64,000 bases of DNA from Lacinutrix algicola (GTDB taxonomy: Bacteria > Bacteroidota > Bacteroidia > Flavobacteriales > Flavobacteriaceae), in the NCBI RefSeq assembly GCF_001418085.1, contig NZ_LIQH01000021.1, positions 164,128 through 228,127 on the forward strand. Reading direction: 5' to 3'. This document shows positions 52,243 to 60,605 of the stretch, one piece after another. Numbering within the stretch: position 1 is the stretch's first letter; every line of letters starts with the position of its first letter. Position numbers and translations under genes: made by a program. The notes under the pieces are model-generated. The model was not told the origin of the DNA. It ran no database searches and saw only the letters and a program-made list of their open reading frames with translations.

Positions 52243-54165
52243 TTATAGTTTAATATTTGTTTCTTTAGGTAAATCGATAACGTCTTCCATTGGAATCACT
52301 TGATATTGCGATCCGCGATTAATTTGAAAAGGCTCACCCGAATATGGTTTTGCATATTCGTTTTCTAAACTATGAGTTAGTAGCCATTTCTCTAAATCTT
52401 TTCTAGTAATGGTTTTATTAACATATTTTTCTATCATTAAACTAGCAATTTTACCAGCAAAGCGGCTTCCAAAATAACCGTTTTCTACAAATACTGCTAA
52501 AGCTATTTTAGGATTATCTTTTGGAGCAAAAGCAACAAAAATAGAGTGGTCTGTTAATTGTGTTTTTACACTATCAATTTTCATGAAATTTTCGACAGTA
52601 CCCGTTTTTCCGCAAATATCAAGACCTTCTATTTGAAGGCTGTTTGCTGTTCCTTTTTTGTAAACTTGTAACATACCGTCAATAACAGGTTCAAAATGTT
52701 TTTTATCTATTGTTGTGTATTTTGGCTTGGTGAAATTTTCTGGAAGCGTTTCTCCTTCTATTGCTTTTACAATGTGTGGTGTGTAATAGAAGCCTCTATT
52801 TGCTATAGCTGCAATCATGTTTGCTAATTGTATTGGAGTAGTTAATACTTCTCCTTGACCAATAGCATTAGAAATTGTATACGTAGAGTAGAAACGTTCT
52901 GGATAGGCTCTTTTATAATAGGCTTTGTCAGGAATTCTTCCTTTTTGTCCAACGGCTAAATCATTATTTAAAAAGTTTCCTAAGCCAAAACTTTTTGCAT
53001 GGTTACTCCATAACTGTATACCTTCTCTTGCATTTTTTGGTTTGTCTAAAATTCTTCTATAAACAGTAGCGAAATATGCATTACATGATTTTTGAATACC
53101 TAAAGACATATCTCTTAATCCACTTCCACAATGGCAACCCATATGGCGATTACCATAATTATAACCGTTTTTACAAGCTATTTTCTCGTTGGTAGTTACT
53201 ACATTTTCTTGTAAAGCAATTAATGCATTCATTAATTTAAATGGAGATCCAGGACTATATACACCTTGCAAACTTCTATTAAAAAGTGGTTTTGCAATAG
53301 AATCGTTATATAGTTTTGTGTAATTTTTAGAGCGCTTTCTACCTACTAAATCATTTGGATTGTAAGTTGGTGCTGCAATCATAGCTAAAATTTCACCAGT
53401 GCTTGGTTCTATAGCTATTATACCACCGCGTTTGTTCTGCATTAGCCATTCGCCATAGGCTTGTAGTTCAGAATCTATTGTAATTTTTATATCCTTACCT
53501 TGTTCTGGTATGGTATCAAGTTTTCCTTCTTTGTAAGGTCCAATATTTCTATTAAATCTGTCTTTTTGAATAAATTTTATACCTTTTCTTCCTCGAAGAA
53601 TAGAGTCGTAAGATTTCTCGACACCCTGCTTTCCCATTAAATCACCCATTTTATAGTATGGGTCATTTTTTATATCTTTATTATTTACTTCTCCAATATC
53701 ACCTAATACATTAGCTCCAATGGTTGTTTCGTATTGACGTAAAGAACGTTTCTGAATATGAAATCCAGTAAATTTTCTCATTTTTTCTTGAAGTATAGCG
53801 TAATCTTCTTTAGATAAATGTGAAACAAAAGGAGAAGGTAGTCGCCAAGAATAATGTTTGGCTTTTTTTAACTGCTTATCAAAACGTTCTTTATCGATCT
53901 TTAATAATCGACAAAACTCTAAAGTATCTAATGGTTCTACTTCTCTTGGTATAACCATAACATCGTAAGAGGGCTGGTTGGCTACTAAAAGCTTTCCGTT
54001 TCTGTCGTAAACAAAACCTCTTTTTGGGTAATCGTAAACCTTTCTAATAGCATTGTCATTTAGAATACTATCAGCATCAGAATTATAAACTTGTAAATAG
54101 AATAGTCTGACAGTAAAAATTATACCAACAAGAATAACAGAAAGGAAGAGTAGAAATTGTCTCAT
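52243..54165 (-). CDS. mrdA: Penicillin-binding protein 2
   Basis: 640 residues. An N-terminal membrane helix (4-22) leads to the dimerisation domain (KVYDYPKRGFVYDRNGKLLV) and the transpeptidase domain. The catalytic motifs are Ser307-x-x-Lys310 (SPGSPFKLMNALIAL), SCN in QKSCNAYFATVYRR, and GKTGT. It crosslinks new wall during elongation with RodA. An extra Cys/His loop, KNGYNYGNRHMGCHCGSGLR, shortly after SxxK is typical of Bacteroidota PBP2. It overlaps mreD by 4 bases. Confidence 0.96.
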   Translation of the reverse strand: MRQFLLFLSVILVGIIFTVRLFYLQVYNSDADSILNDNAIRKVYDYPKRGFVYDRNGKLLVANQPSYDVMVIPREVEPLDTLEFCRLLKIDKERFDKQLKKAKHYSWRLPSPFVSHLSKEDYAILQEKMRKFTGFHIQKRSLRQYETTIGANVLGDIGEVNNKDIKNDPYYKMGDLMGKQGVEKSYDSILRGRKGIKFIQKDRFNRNIGPYKEGKLDTIPEQGKDIKITIDSELQAYGEWLMQNKRGGIIAIEPSTGEILAMIAAPTYNPNDLVGRKRSKNYTKLYNDSIAKPLFNRSLQGVYSPGSPFKLMNALIALQENVVTTNEKIACKNGYNYGNRHMGCHCGSGLRDMSLGIQKSCNAYFATVYRRILDKPKNAREGIQLWSNHAKSFGLGNFLNNDLAVGQKGRIPDKAYYKRAYPERFYSTYTISNAIGQGEVLTTPIQLANMIAAIANRGFYYTPHIVKAIEGETLPENFTKPKYTTIDKKHFEPVIDGMLQVYKKGTANSLQIEGLDICGKTGTVENFMKIDSVKTQLTDHSIFVAFAPKDNPKIALAVFVENGYFGSRFAGKIASLMIEKYVNKTITRKDLEKWLLTHSLENEYAKPYSGEPFQINRGSQYQVIPMEDVIDLPKETNIKL

Positions 54166-54671
54166 TTTTTATTTGTGCCACTAAAAATTATTGAAATTAA
54201 CAAGCACAATAAAATAGTGAATATACTAGAGAATAACGTGTTTTTTAAGACTAAAAGTATTTTTGAAAAGTTAAATATTTCTAATGAAAATAAAATAAAA
54301 TGATGAACAATTGTTAATATTGAAATGTAAGTAATGCGTTGCCCAAAATCGACATTATTAAACTTCACTGATTGATGGTCGTAAACCGCTCCAAAAGTAA
54401 ACTTTAAAGCTACTGGGCGAATAAAAGCTATTGTTACAGCTGCTGCAGCATGTATACCTCCAGAATCTAAAAACATATCTACGCATAAGCCTAATAGAAA
54501 GCTTAATAGTATAAAGAGCATTCTGTTGTTTTTAATAGGAAATAGTAAAATGAATAAAATATATGGATACGGATTTATGTAACCCATAAAATTTACATGA
54601 CTCAATAATAGTACTTGTAATAAAAGCAATATTATAAAACGGGCGGTATGTATAGATAAGATATTAGTCAT
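54162..54671 (-). CDS. mreD: Rod shape-determining protein MreD
   Basis: 169 residues with about five membrane helices. Family features are LLLQVLLLSHVNFMGYINPY, PYILFILLFPIK and GLCVDMFLDSGGIHAAAAVT. It is an inner-membrane part of the elongasome, linking MreC and RodA/PBP2. The start overlaps the mreC stop by 8 bases and its end overlaps mrdA by 4, so the whole set is translationally coupled. Confidence 0.92.
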   Translation of the reverse strand: MTNILSIHTARFIILLLLQVLLLSHVNFMGYINPYPYILFILLFPIKNNRMLFILLSFLLGLCVDMFLDSGGIHAAAAVTIAFIRPVALKFTFGAVYDHQSVKFNNVDFGQRITYISILTIVHHFILFSLEIFNFSKILLVLKNTLFSSIFTILLCLLISIIFSGTNKK

Positions 54672-55482
54672 TAGTATCTAATAAGTTTTCTATATGTTTC
54701 GAATCTGTATTTTCAATAATGTAAACGTGCTCAATATTTGTCATGTCATTAAAAAGAGTAACTTCAATTTCATAATAATTTTCAGCCGTATCTAATTTAA
54801 AATTAGAAATGGTACCAATAGGAATTCCTTTAGGAAAAATTGTAGAACGCCCAGAAGTAGTAATGGTATCTCCAGTAGCTACAGGTGCAATTTTAGGTAT
54901 TTCACTAAGTTGTATGTGGTTTGGTGATTTTCCATTCCATTTTATAGACCCAAAATGATTGGTCTTTTTAAGTTTAGCACTTATACTACTTGTGGTATTT
55001 AATATAGATAGTACTGTTGCGTATTTAGCATTCGTTTTTTCAATAATTCCAATAATACCTTTGCTTGAAATAACTCCAAAATCTTGTTTAATACTATCGT
55101 TATTCCCTTTGTTTAAAAGTAGAATATTATTCGTAGCAGCATAGCTATTTCTTATTACTTGTGCAGCTGTAAATTTATAATGATTAGCAAAGCTTAAACT
55201 ATCTACAAAAGTAGAATCCTTATTTTTTTCAGTATTAAAAAGAATAGACTTTAATTTATTGTTTTCTTCTTGAAGTAATTTATTTTGTTCTCTTAAACCA
55301 AAATAGTCACTTATATTATTAGAAGTGTTAAAAACACCGCCGCTTAAAAAATTAGCCGAATTTATAAACCTACTTCTATGATAACTATGAGATTGTATGG
55401 TTAACATCACCGAAATAAATAGCAATAGCGCAAACAGAAGAAACGATTTGTTTCTAAGTATAAAGTTTACTATTTGTTGCAT
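54664..55482 (-). CDS. mreC: Rod shape-determining protein MreC
   Basis: 272 residues. A membrane helix (about 11-28) is followed by a coiled coil (about 60-90, LREQNKLLQEENNKLKSILF) and the MreC beta-domains (FTAAQVIRNSYAATNNILLL, NKGNNDSIKQDFGVIS, GDTITTSGRSTIFPKGIPIG). It acts in the periplasm as the scaffold that activates PBP2/RodA. It starts 15 bases after mreB. Confidence 0.94.
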   Translation of the reverse strand: MQQIVNFILRNKSFLLFALLLFISVMLTIQSHSYHRSRFINSANFLSGGVFNTSNNISDYFGLREQNKLLQEENNKLKSILFNTEKNKDSTFVDSLSFANHYKFTAAQVIRNSYAATNNILLLNKGNNDSIKQDFGVISSKGIIGIIEKTNAKYATVLSILNTTSSISAKLKKTNHFGSIKWNGKSPNHIQLSEIPKIAPVATGDTITTSGRSTIFPKGIPIGTISNFKLDTAENYYEIEVTLFNDMTNIEHVYIIENTDSKHIENLLDTND

Positions 55483-55497
55483 GTATTAAACTAGATT

Positions 55498-56526
55498 TTA
55501 TTTTATCAATACACTTTTGTATTTCGGTAGGTTTTTTAACGTAATTCCAGTTCCACGTACAACAGCACGTAAAGGATCTTCAGCAATATAAACTGGTAAA
55601 TCTGTTTTTTGAGATAAACGTTTGTCTAAACCACGAAGCATAGAACCACCACCGGCTAAATAAATTCCCGTATTATAAATGTCTGCAGCCAATTCTGGAG
55701 GCGTTTGCGATAATGTTTCCATTACAGCATCCTCAATTCTAAGAATAGATTTATCTAAAGCTTTAGCAATTTCTCTATAAGAAATTTGTACTTGCTTAGG
55801 TTTTCCAGTTAATAAATCACGTCCTTGAACGCTCATATCTTCTGGTGGTAAATCTAAATCTTCGGTAGCAGCCCCAATTTGTATTTTAATTTTTTCGGCA
55901 GTACGTTCACCAACATAAAGGTTATGTTGTGTGCGCATGTAATAAATAATATCGTTTGTAAAAACATCACCTGCAATTTTAACAGACTTGTCGCAAACAA
56001 TACCACCTAATGCAATAACAGCAATTTCGGTTGTACCACCTCCAATATCAACAATCATGTTACCTTTAGGTTGCATAATGTCAACTCCAATACCAATAGC
56101 CGCTGCCATTGGTTCGTGTATTAAGTACACTTCTTTACCATTTACACGTTCACAAGATTCTTTTACGGCACGCATTTCTACCTCTGTAATTCCAGAAGGA
56201 ATACAAACTACCATACGTAAAGACGGTGTAAACAACTTCTTTTTAAGCGCAGGAATGTTTTTAATAAACATGCTTATCATTTGCTCCGAAGCATCAAAAT
56301 CTGCAATTACACCATCTTTTAATGGCCTAATTGTTTTAATGTTTTCGTGCGTTTTTCCTTGCATTAAATTGGCTTCTTGACCAACTGCTATTATTTTTCC
56401 AGAAATGCGATCTCTCGCCACAATGGAAGGTGCATCTACAACAACCTTATCGTTGTGTATAATTAGTGTATTTGCAGTTCCTAAATCTATTGCGATTTCT
56501 TCTGTTAGGAAGTCAAAAAATCCCAT
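55498..56526 (-). CDS. mreB: Rod shape-determining protein MreB
   Basis: 342 residues, bacterial actin. The ATP-binding motifs are IAIDLGTANTLIIHNDKVVV (phosphate 1), MIVDIGGGTTEIAVIALGGI (phosphate 2) and IYLAGGGSMLRGLDKRL (adenosine). It forms membrane filaments that place the elongation machinery. It is the first gene of the shape operon mreB-mreC-mreD-mrdA-rodA. The 418 bases upstream hold a worn repeat, a CGCTTTCGCGG repeat and the purH terminator, plus the still unlocated mreB promoter. Confidence 0.98.
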   Translation of the reverse strand: MGFFDFLTEEIAIDLGTANTLIIHNDKVVVDAPSIVARDRISGKIIAVGQEANLMQGKTHENIKTIRPLKDGVIADFDASEQMISMFIKNIPALKKKLFTPSLRMVVCIPSGITEVEMRAVKESCERVNGKEVYLIHEPMAAAIGIGVDIMQPKGNMIVDIGGGTTEIAVIALGGIVCDKSVKIAGDVFTNDIIYYMRTQHNLYVGERTAEKIKIQIGAATEDLDLPPEDMSVQGRDLLTGKPKQVQISYREIAKALDKSILRIEDAVMETLSQTPPELAADIYNTGIYLAGGGSMLRGLDKRLSQKTDLPVYIAEDPLRAVVRGTGITLKNLPKYKSVLIK

Positions 56527-56703
56527 GCGTTAAGTAGTAATTTATGAAGTTATTATTGAATTGCTGTAAAAGTAATAAAACTAACCAAAAAAACAGCGTT
56601 AATTGTTGATAGTTGTAATATAAATTTTTATAACTGAACGATTTATAATACAATCGAAAATAGATATACGCACGAACAATAATTTTAGACGTTTATTTTT
56701 TTG

Positions 56704-56740
56704 TTTTTCGCTTTCGCGGAATTGCTAAATGATGAAATTT
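56704..56740. repeat. Family F repeat, copy 1
   Basis: TTTTTCGCTTTCGCGGAATT then GCTAAATGATGAAATTT. A near copy lies at 60555-60590, the core recurs at 45069-45084, and 17 bases of it occur in reverse complement inside the E1 gene (29723-29739). Confidence 0.65.
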
Positions 56741-56804
56741 TAAAGGTGAGATTAATTAATTGAGTGTTTCTTTTACGATGGGTTTTTTTAAGTTGTACTA
56801 AAAG

Positions 56805-56834
56805 AAAAAGCTTCAGTTTAAACTGAAGCTTTTA
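56805..56834 (-). terminator. Terminator after purH
   Basis: AAGCTTCAGTTTAAACTGAA followed by GCTTTT is a perfect palindrome, with A and T runs on its flanks; read on the minus strand it ends the purH transcript. A REP-like unit, GTCATTCAGAGCGGAGCGAA then GAATCT, lies between it and purH (56889-56914). Confidence 0.85.
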
Positions 56835-56888
56835 ATTATTTTAGATTCTTTGGCAAGCTTCTTTATAAATAACAAATAGAATTATTTT

Positions 56889-56914
56889 GTCATTCAGAGC
56901 GGAGCGAAGAATCT
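56889..56914. repeat. REP-like unit behind purH
   Basis: GTCATTCAGAGCGGAGCGAA then GAATCT is a near copy of the first unit at 17331. Together with the family F repeat and the terminator it accounts for much of the 418-base gap 56527-56944. Confidence 0.7.
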
Positions 56915-56944
56915 TTATATATTTCCCTTAGTTTAAGAGATGTT

Positions 56945-58477
56945 TTAGTGCTTAAAATGACGTGTCCCAGTAAATACCATTGCAACTTCATTATCATTAC
57001 AATAATCGATACTTAATTGGTCTTTTATAGAACCACCTGGTTGTATAACTGCAGAAACACCTGCGTTTTTAGCAATCTCTACACAATCTGGAAACGGAAA
57101 GAATGCATCACTTGCCATAACACATCCTTCTAAATCGAATTTAAAAGATTGAGCTTTGTGTATTGCTTGGTTTAAAGCATCTACACGACTAGTTTGTCCA
57201 GTTCCACTTGCACATAATTGTCTTCCTTTTACTAAAACAATAGTATTAGATTTTGTGTGCTTACAAATTTTAGATGCAAAAATTAAATCATCTAGCTCAG
57301 CAGATGTTGGTGCTTTTGTTGTTGCTGTTTTAAGATCTTCTAATTTATCTGTTATATTATTTCTATCTTGAACTAAAACACCATTCAAGCATGTTCTTAC
57401 TGTTGTTTGAGCAAAAGCAGCATCTTTTAAGACTAAAAGTACTCTGTTTTTCTTTCCTTTTAAAATAGCTTCAGCTTCAGTAGAAAAACTTGGAGCAATT
57501 ACAACCTCGCAAAATAACTTATGAATTTCTTCGGCAGTTGCAGCATCAATTTCAGTATTAGAAATTAATACACCACCAAAAGCAGAAACAGGATCACCAG
57601 CTAAAGCATCTGTATAGGCTTGGTGTAAGGTGTCGCGTTGTGCTAAACCACAAGCGTTATTATGTTTTAAAATAGCAAAAGTTGGCGCATCGTTTTTAAA
57701 CTCGTCCATTAAACTTACTGCCGCATCAACATCTAAAAGGTTGTTGTAACTTAATTCTTTACCATGAAGTTTGGTGAACATTTCGTCAAAGTTTCCGAAG
57801 AAAAAACCACGTTGGTGAGGGTTTTCTCCATAACGTAAAACTTTTCCGTTAGTTTCAGAAATTTTTAAAGCAGCTATTTTATGGTCTGCATTAAAGTAAT
57901 TAAAGATTGCAGAATCGTAGTGAGAAGAAACGTTAAATGCTTTTGCAGCAAATGCTCTTCTGTCTTCTTCAGTTAAATCTCCTTTTTTGTCTGTAATTAA
58001 TTCTAAAAACTCAGCATAATCATCTACAGACGATACACAAATAACATCAGCATAATTTTTTGCTGCTGCACGAATTAAAGAAATACCTCCAATATCAATT
58101 TTCTCAATAATATCTTGGTTTGGAGCTCCAGAAGCTACTGTTTTTTCGAAAGGATATAAATCGACGATTACTACGTCTATTTGTGGAATATCAAATTCTT
58201 TCATTTCGGCAACATCACCTTCATGATTCTGACGGTTTAAGATACCACCAAATACTTTTGGGTGTAATGTTTTTACACGACCCCCAAGAATTGAAGGATA
58301 TGAAGTCACGTCCTCTACAGGAACGACTTTTATGCCTAAATCATTAATAAATTTTTCTGTGCCACCAGTAGAATATATGGTAACGCCTTGTTTATCTAGT
58401 TCTCTAACAATTGGCTCTAAGCCGTCTTTGCTAAATACAGAAATTAATGCAGATTTAATTGTTTTGTTATTGCTCAT
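56945..58477 (-). CDS. purH: Bifunctional AICAR transformylase / IMP cyclohydrolase
   Basis: 510 residues. The N-terminal MGS-like cyclohydrolase domain (about 1-200) has ALISVFSKDGLEPIVRELDK and STGGTEKFI, and GGRVKTLHPKVFGGIL. The C-terminal transformylase domain has LRYGENPHQRGFFF, ILKHNNACGLAQRDTL, DPVSAFGGVLISN, VMASDAFFPFPDCVEIA and GVSAVIQPGGSIKDQ. It makes IMP in the last two steps of purine synthesis. A TAAATTTG -7 box lies 23 bases before the ATG. Confidence 0.98.
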   Translation of the reverse strand: MSNNKTIKSALISVFSKDGLEPIVRELDKQGVTIYSTGGTEKFINDLGIKVVPVEDVTSYPSILGGRVKTLHPKVFGGILNRQNHEGDVAEMKEFDIPQIDVVIVDLYPFEKTVASGAPNQDIIEKIDIGGISLIRAAAKNYADVICVSSVDDYAEFLELITDKKGDLTEEDRRAFAAKAFNVSSHYDSAIFNYFNADHKIAALKISETNGKVLRYGENPHQRGFFFGNFDEMFTKLHGKELSYNNLLDVDAAVSLMDEFKNDAPTFAILKHNNACGLAQRDTLHQAYTDALAGDPVSAFGGVLISNTEIDAATAEEIHKLFCEVVIAPSFSTEAEAILKGKKNRVLLVLKDAAFAQTTVRTCLNGVLVQDRNNITDKLEDLKTATTKAPTSAELDDLIFASKICKHTKSNTIVLVKGRQLCASGTGQTSRVDALNQAIHKAQSFKFDLEGCVMASDAFFPFPDCVEIAKNAGVSAVIQPGGSIKDQLSIDYCNDNEVAMVFTGTRHFKH

Positions 58478-58500
58478 TAGTAGTTGTGTTAATAAGCGTG

Positions 58501-58508
58501 CAAATTTA
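58501..58508 (-). promoter_or_regulatory. -7 box of purH
   Basis: On the minus strand TAAATTTG matches TAnnTTTG exactly and ends 23 bases before the purH start codon. Confidence 0.5.
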
Positions 58509-58576
58509 CGTAAAAACGAAATGAGTTTTAGCTAAAAAGACAAAGCTTTTTAACTAAAACGACTAGTTATTAACAA

Positions 58577-59032
58577 CTATAGTATTTCTGAGACTTTAGC
58601 GCAAACAAATTCTAAAAATCTTTCGTCTTTTTCTGTAAAAGGATCTGGTGTACCGGAATCAATATCTATTTGTCCAATATTTTCTCCGTTTACAAAAATA
58701 GGAACTACTATTTCTGCTTTTACCGATATGCTACAAGCAATGTAATTATCTTGAGCAGCAACATCTGGTACAACAAAATTTTCATTACTAACTGCAACTT
58801 GTCCACATATACCTTTTCCAAAAGGAATAATAGTATGGTCTGTAGGTTCTCCAACGTAAGGACCAATTTTTAATTCGTTTTTATCTCCATTTTTAAAATA
58901 AAAACCTACCCAATTGTAGTAACTAATGTTAGCATCTAATAATTCGCAAACTTTCAATAAACGTTCATCTGTGGTGTTTTTGTTGTTAGAAAGTATTGCT
59001 TCAACTTGTGGTTTTAATGTATCGAAAATCAT
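58577..59032 (-). CDS. GAF-domain free methionine-(R)-sulfoxide reductase
   Basis: 151 residues, a single GAF domain. The fRMsr signature is present: NWVGFYFKNGDKNELKIGPY, then IPFGKGICGQVAVSNENFVV and YIACSISVKAEIVVPIFVNG, ending with IGQIDIDSGTPDPFTEKDE. The catalytic Cys of the family corresponds to Cys100 (YIACS), and one resolving Cys is Cys76 (GICG). The third Cys of the E. coli and yeast enzymes, ten residues before Cys76, is absent. It reduces free Met-R-sulfoxide in the cytoplasm. It is divergent from xrtF. Confidence 0.86.
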   Translation of the reverse strand: MIFDTLKPQVEAILSNNKNTTDERLLKVCELLDANISYYNWVGFYFKNGDKNELKIGPYVGEPTDHTIIPFGKGICGQVAVSNENFVVPDVAAQDNYIACSISVKAEIVVPIFVNGENIGQIDIDSGTPDPFTEKDERFLEFVCAKVSEIL

Positions 59033-59111
59033 AAAAATAAAAATTTTGGTAAAAGTATTTAAAAAGACGTAATTTCAACCTTTCAAAATCTAAATCTTTT
59101 CATAAATAAAT

Positions 59112-59663
59112 TTGAAATCACTCTTTATAAAATATAAGTCTGTAATAAAATTTATCCTTACATTTTTAGCAGTGTATATAGGCTTATCGATAGTTTATAA
59201 ACTCTATTTAAATGCTTCGGTTGGTTCTCAATATTATCCAGATTATGTAACTAATTTGGTCGCTTACCAAAGTGAAGCATTATTAAACACAGTAGGTTAT
59301 AATACCGAGGTTGTAAGACATCCAGACGAACCTTCTATGAAATTATTAGTTAATGGTAAGTATATTGCTAAAATAATAGAGGGCTGCAATGCTATTAGTG
59401 TAATTATCTTATTTATATCTTTTATAATTGCTTTTTCAGGTAAATTAAAAACAACTGTTTTGTTTTTATTAACTGGTAGCGTACTTATTTATGCTGTAAA
59501 TCTTATCAGAATTGTAATTCTATCTATTGGTTTATATCATTATCCATGGCGGAGTAATATTTTACATACTGTTGTTTTTCCTGCAATTATTTATGGGATA
59601 GTATTTTTGTTATGGATGCTTTGGGTAAATAAATTCTCTAATATTGGTAAAAAAAATGGGTAA
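59112..59663 (+). CDS. xrtF: Exosortase XrtF
   Basis: 183 residues from a TTG start (MKSLFIKYKSVIKFI); no better-placed ATG exists. It has about four or five membrane helices. The exosortase catalytic triad is Cys92 (IIEGCNAISVIILFISFIIA), Arg133 (YAVNLIRIVILSIG) and His152 (ILHTVVFPAIIYG). The XrtF subtype is the short Bacteroidota form, predicted to cut and transfer C-terminally tagged exported proteins. No tagged substrate is seen in the window. Its end overlaps the partner gene by 8 bases. Confidence 0.93.
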   Translation: MKSLFIKYKSVIKFILTFLAVYIGLSIVYKLYLNASVGSQYYPDYVTNLVAYQSEALLNTVGYNTEVVRHPDEPSMKLLVNGKYIAKIIEGCNAISVIILFISFIIAFSGKLKTTVLFLLTGSVLIYAVNLIRIVILSIGLYHYPWRSNILHTVVFPAIIYGIVFLLWMLWVNKFSNIGKKNG

Positions 59664-60084
59664 GTATAAAAAGTATATTTGGCTGTTTTTCCTTTTCGGG
59701 CTTTTGGTTTTGGTGCGCGCTTTCGAGAGTAAATTGTTTTATGATCCCTACTTGCGATTTTTTCAAAATGATTATTTGTATTTAGATTCTCCAAGAAGAG
59801 AAATTTTTAAGCTAACGTTATTTACAACATTACGTTATTTAATTAATACGGTAATTTCATTAGCAATTTTATATGTCTTTTTTAAAGATAAGAGTATTGT
59901 TAAGTTTTCGGTAATTGTTTACACACTCTCTTATATTATTCTTTTAGTTTTGTTTCTATACTTTGTTTTCAATCCAAAGCAAGAAGATTATTATATGTTT
60001 TTTAATATTCGAAGATTTTTAATACAACCATTACTACTATTGTTATTGCTTCCAGCATTTTACTACCAAAGAAAAAGTGCTTAA
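59656..60084 (+). CDS. Exosortase F system-associated membrane protein
   Basis: 142 residues from the ATG at 59656 (MGKYKKYIWLFFLFGLLVLV); a TTG at 59644 would add four residues. It has four hydrophobic helices and RAFESKLFYDPYLRFFQNDY near the N-terminus, a family hallmark, with RRFLIQPLLLLLLLPAFYYQ at the end. It is always encoded next to xrtF and overlaps it by 8 bases, so the two proteins probably form a complex. The molecular role is unknown. Confidence 0.9.
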   Translation: MGKYKKYIWLFFLFGLLVLVRAFESKLFYDPYLRFFQNDYLYLDSPRREIFKLTLFTTLRYLINTVISLAILYVFFKDKSIVKFSVIVYTLSYIILLVLFLYFVFNPKQEDYYMFFNIRRFLIQPLLLLLLLPAFYYQRKSA

Positions 60085-60118
60085 GCATAAATTTAAGGTT
60101 TTTTAAAAGAGATTTCAT

Positions 60119-60126
60119 TAACTTTG
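60119..60126 (+). promoter_or_regulatory. -7 box of the metal locus
   Basis: TAACTTTG matches TAnnTTTG. Its last base is 5 before the GTG start at 60131, so the transcript would begin at or within a base or two of the start codon. Confidence 0.55.
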
Positions 60127-60130
60127 CAAT

Positions 60131-60535
60131 GTGAAAATTAGTTTATTAAATAAAGGATTGTCTTTTTTAATGGCATTTGTGGTGTTGTTTTCAACACTAT
60201 CATTTACTGTTGAGTCTCATTATTGTGGAGATTATTTAATAGATACAGCAGTTTTTACAAAAGTTAAAGTTTGTGGAGGCAATACCATAGACCAAGAGTT
60301 TACAATGAAAGATTGTTGTAAACATGAAGTTGAGGTTGTTAAAGGTCAAGATAAACTAAAGTTAAATACTTTTGACGATCTAGATATACAACACCAACTA
60401 TTTCTTACATCTTTTACTTACAGTTATGTTTCTTTATTTGTAACCTTGCCAAAACAAGTTGTTTTACATGAGGAATATAGGCCACCCAACCTTATTCTCG
60501 ATATCCAAGTACTGGATGAGACTTTTTTAATTTGA
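60131..60535 (+). CDS. HYC_CC_PP family protein (probable metal-related, exported)
   Basis: 134 residues from a GTG start; the overlapping ATG two bases earlier runs straight into a stop. A signal peptide or anchor (8-26) is followed by the motifs that name the family: His-Tyr-Cys at 30-32 (SHYCGD), a Cys pair at 62-63 (MKDCCKHEVEVV) and a late YRPPN. Cys48 is a further candidate ligand. The protein is small, exported and Cys/His-rich, which suits metal binding in the periplasm. It heads a group with two HMA proteins and a TonB receptor. The function is not established. Confidence 0.85.
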   Translation: MKISLLNKGLSFLMAFVVLFSTLSFTVESHYCGDYLIDTAVFTKVKVCGGNTIDQEFTMKDCCKHEVEVVKGQDKLKLNTFDDLDIQHQLFLTSFTYSYVSLFVTLPKQVVLHEEYRPPNLILDIQVLDETFLI

Positions 60536-60554
60536 TATTTTATTTTTTTTTTTT

Positions 60555-60590
60555 TTCGCTTTTGCGGAAATACTAAATCATGAAATAATT
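60555..60590. repeat. Family F repeat, copy 2
   Basis: TTCGCTTTTGCGGAAATACT then AAATCATGAAATAATT, about 85 percent like the copy at 56704-56740. A T-rich run precedes it. It lies between the HYC and HMA genes. Confidence 0.65.
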
Positions 60591-60605
60591 TATTAAAATC
60601 ACACA

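Noticed and set aside
59644..59655. TTG start for the exosortase partner, four codons upstream
   Set aside because: It increases the overlap with xrtF and gives no family-typical residues; the ATG at 59656 is better.
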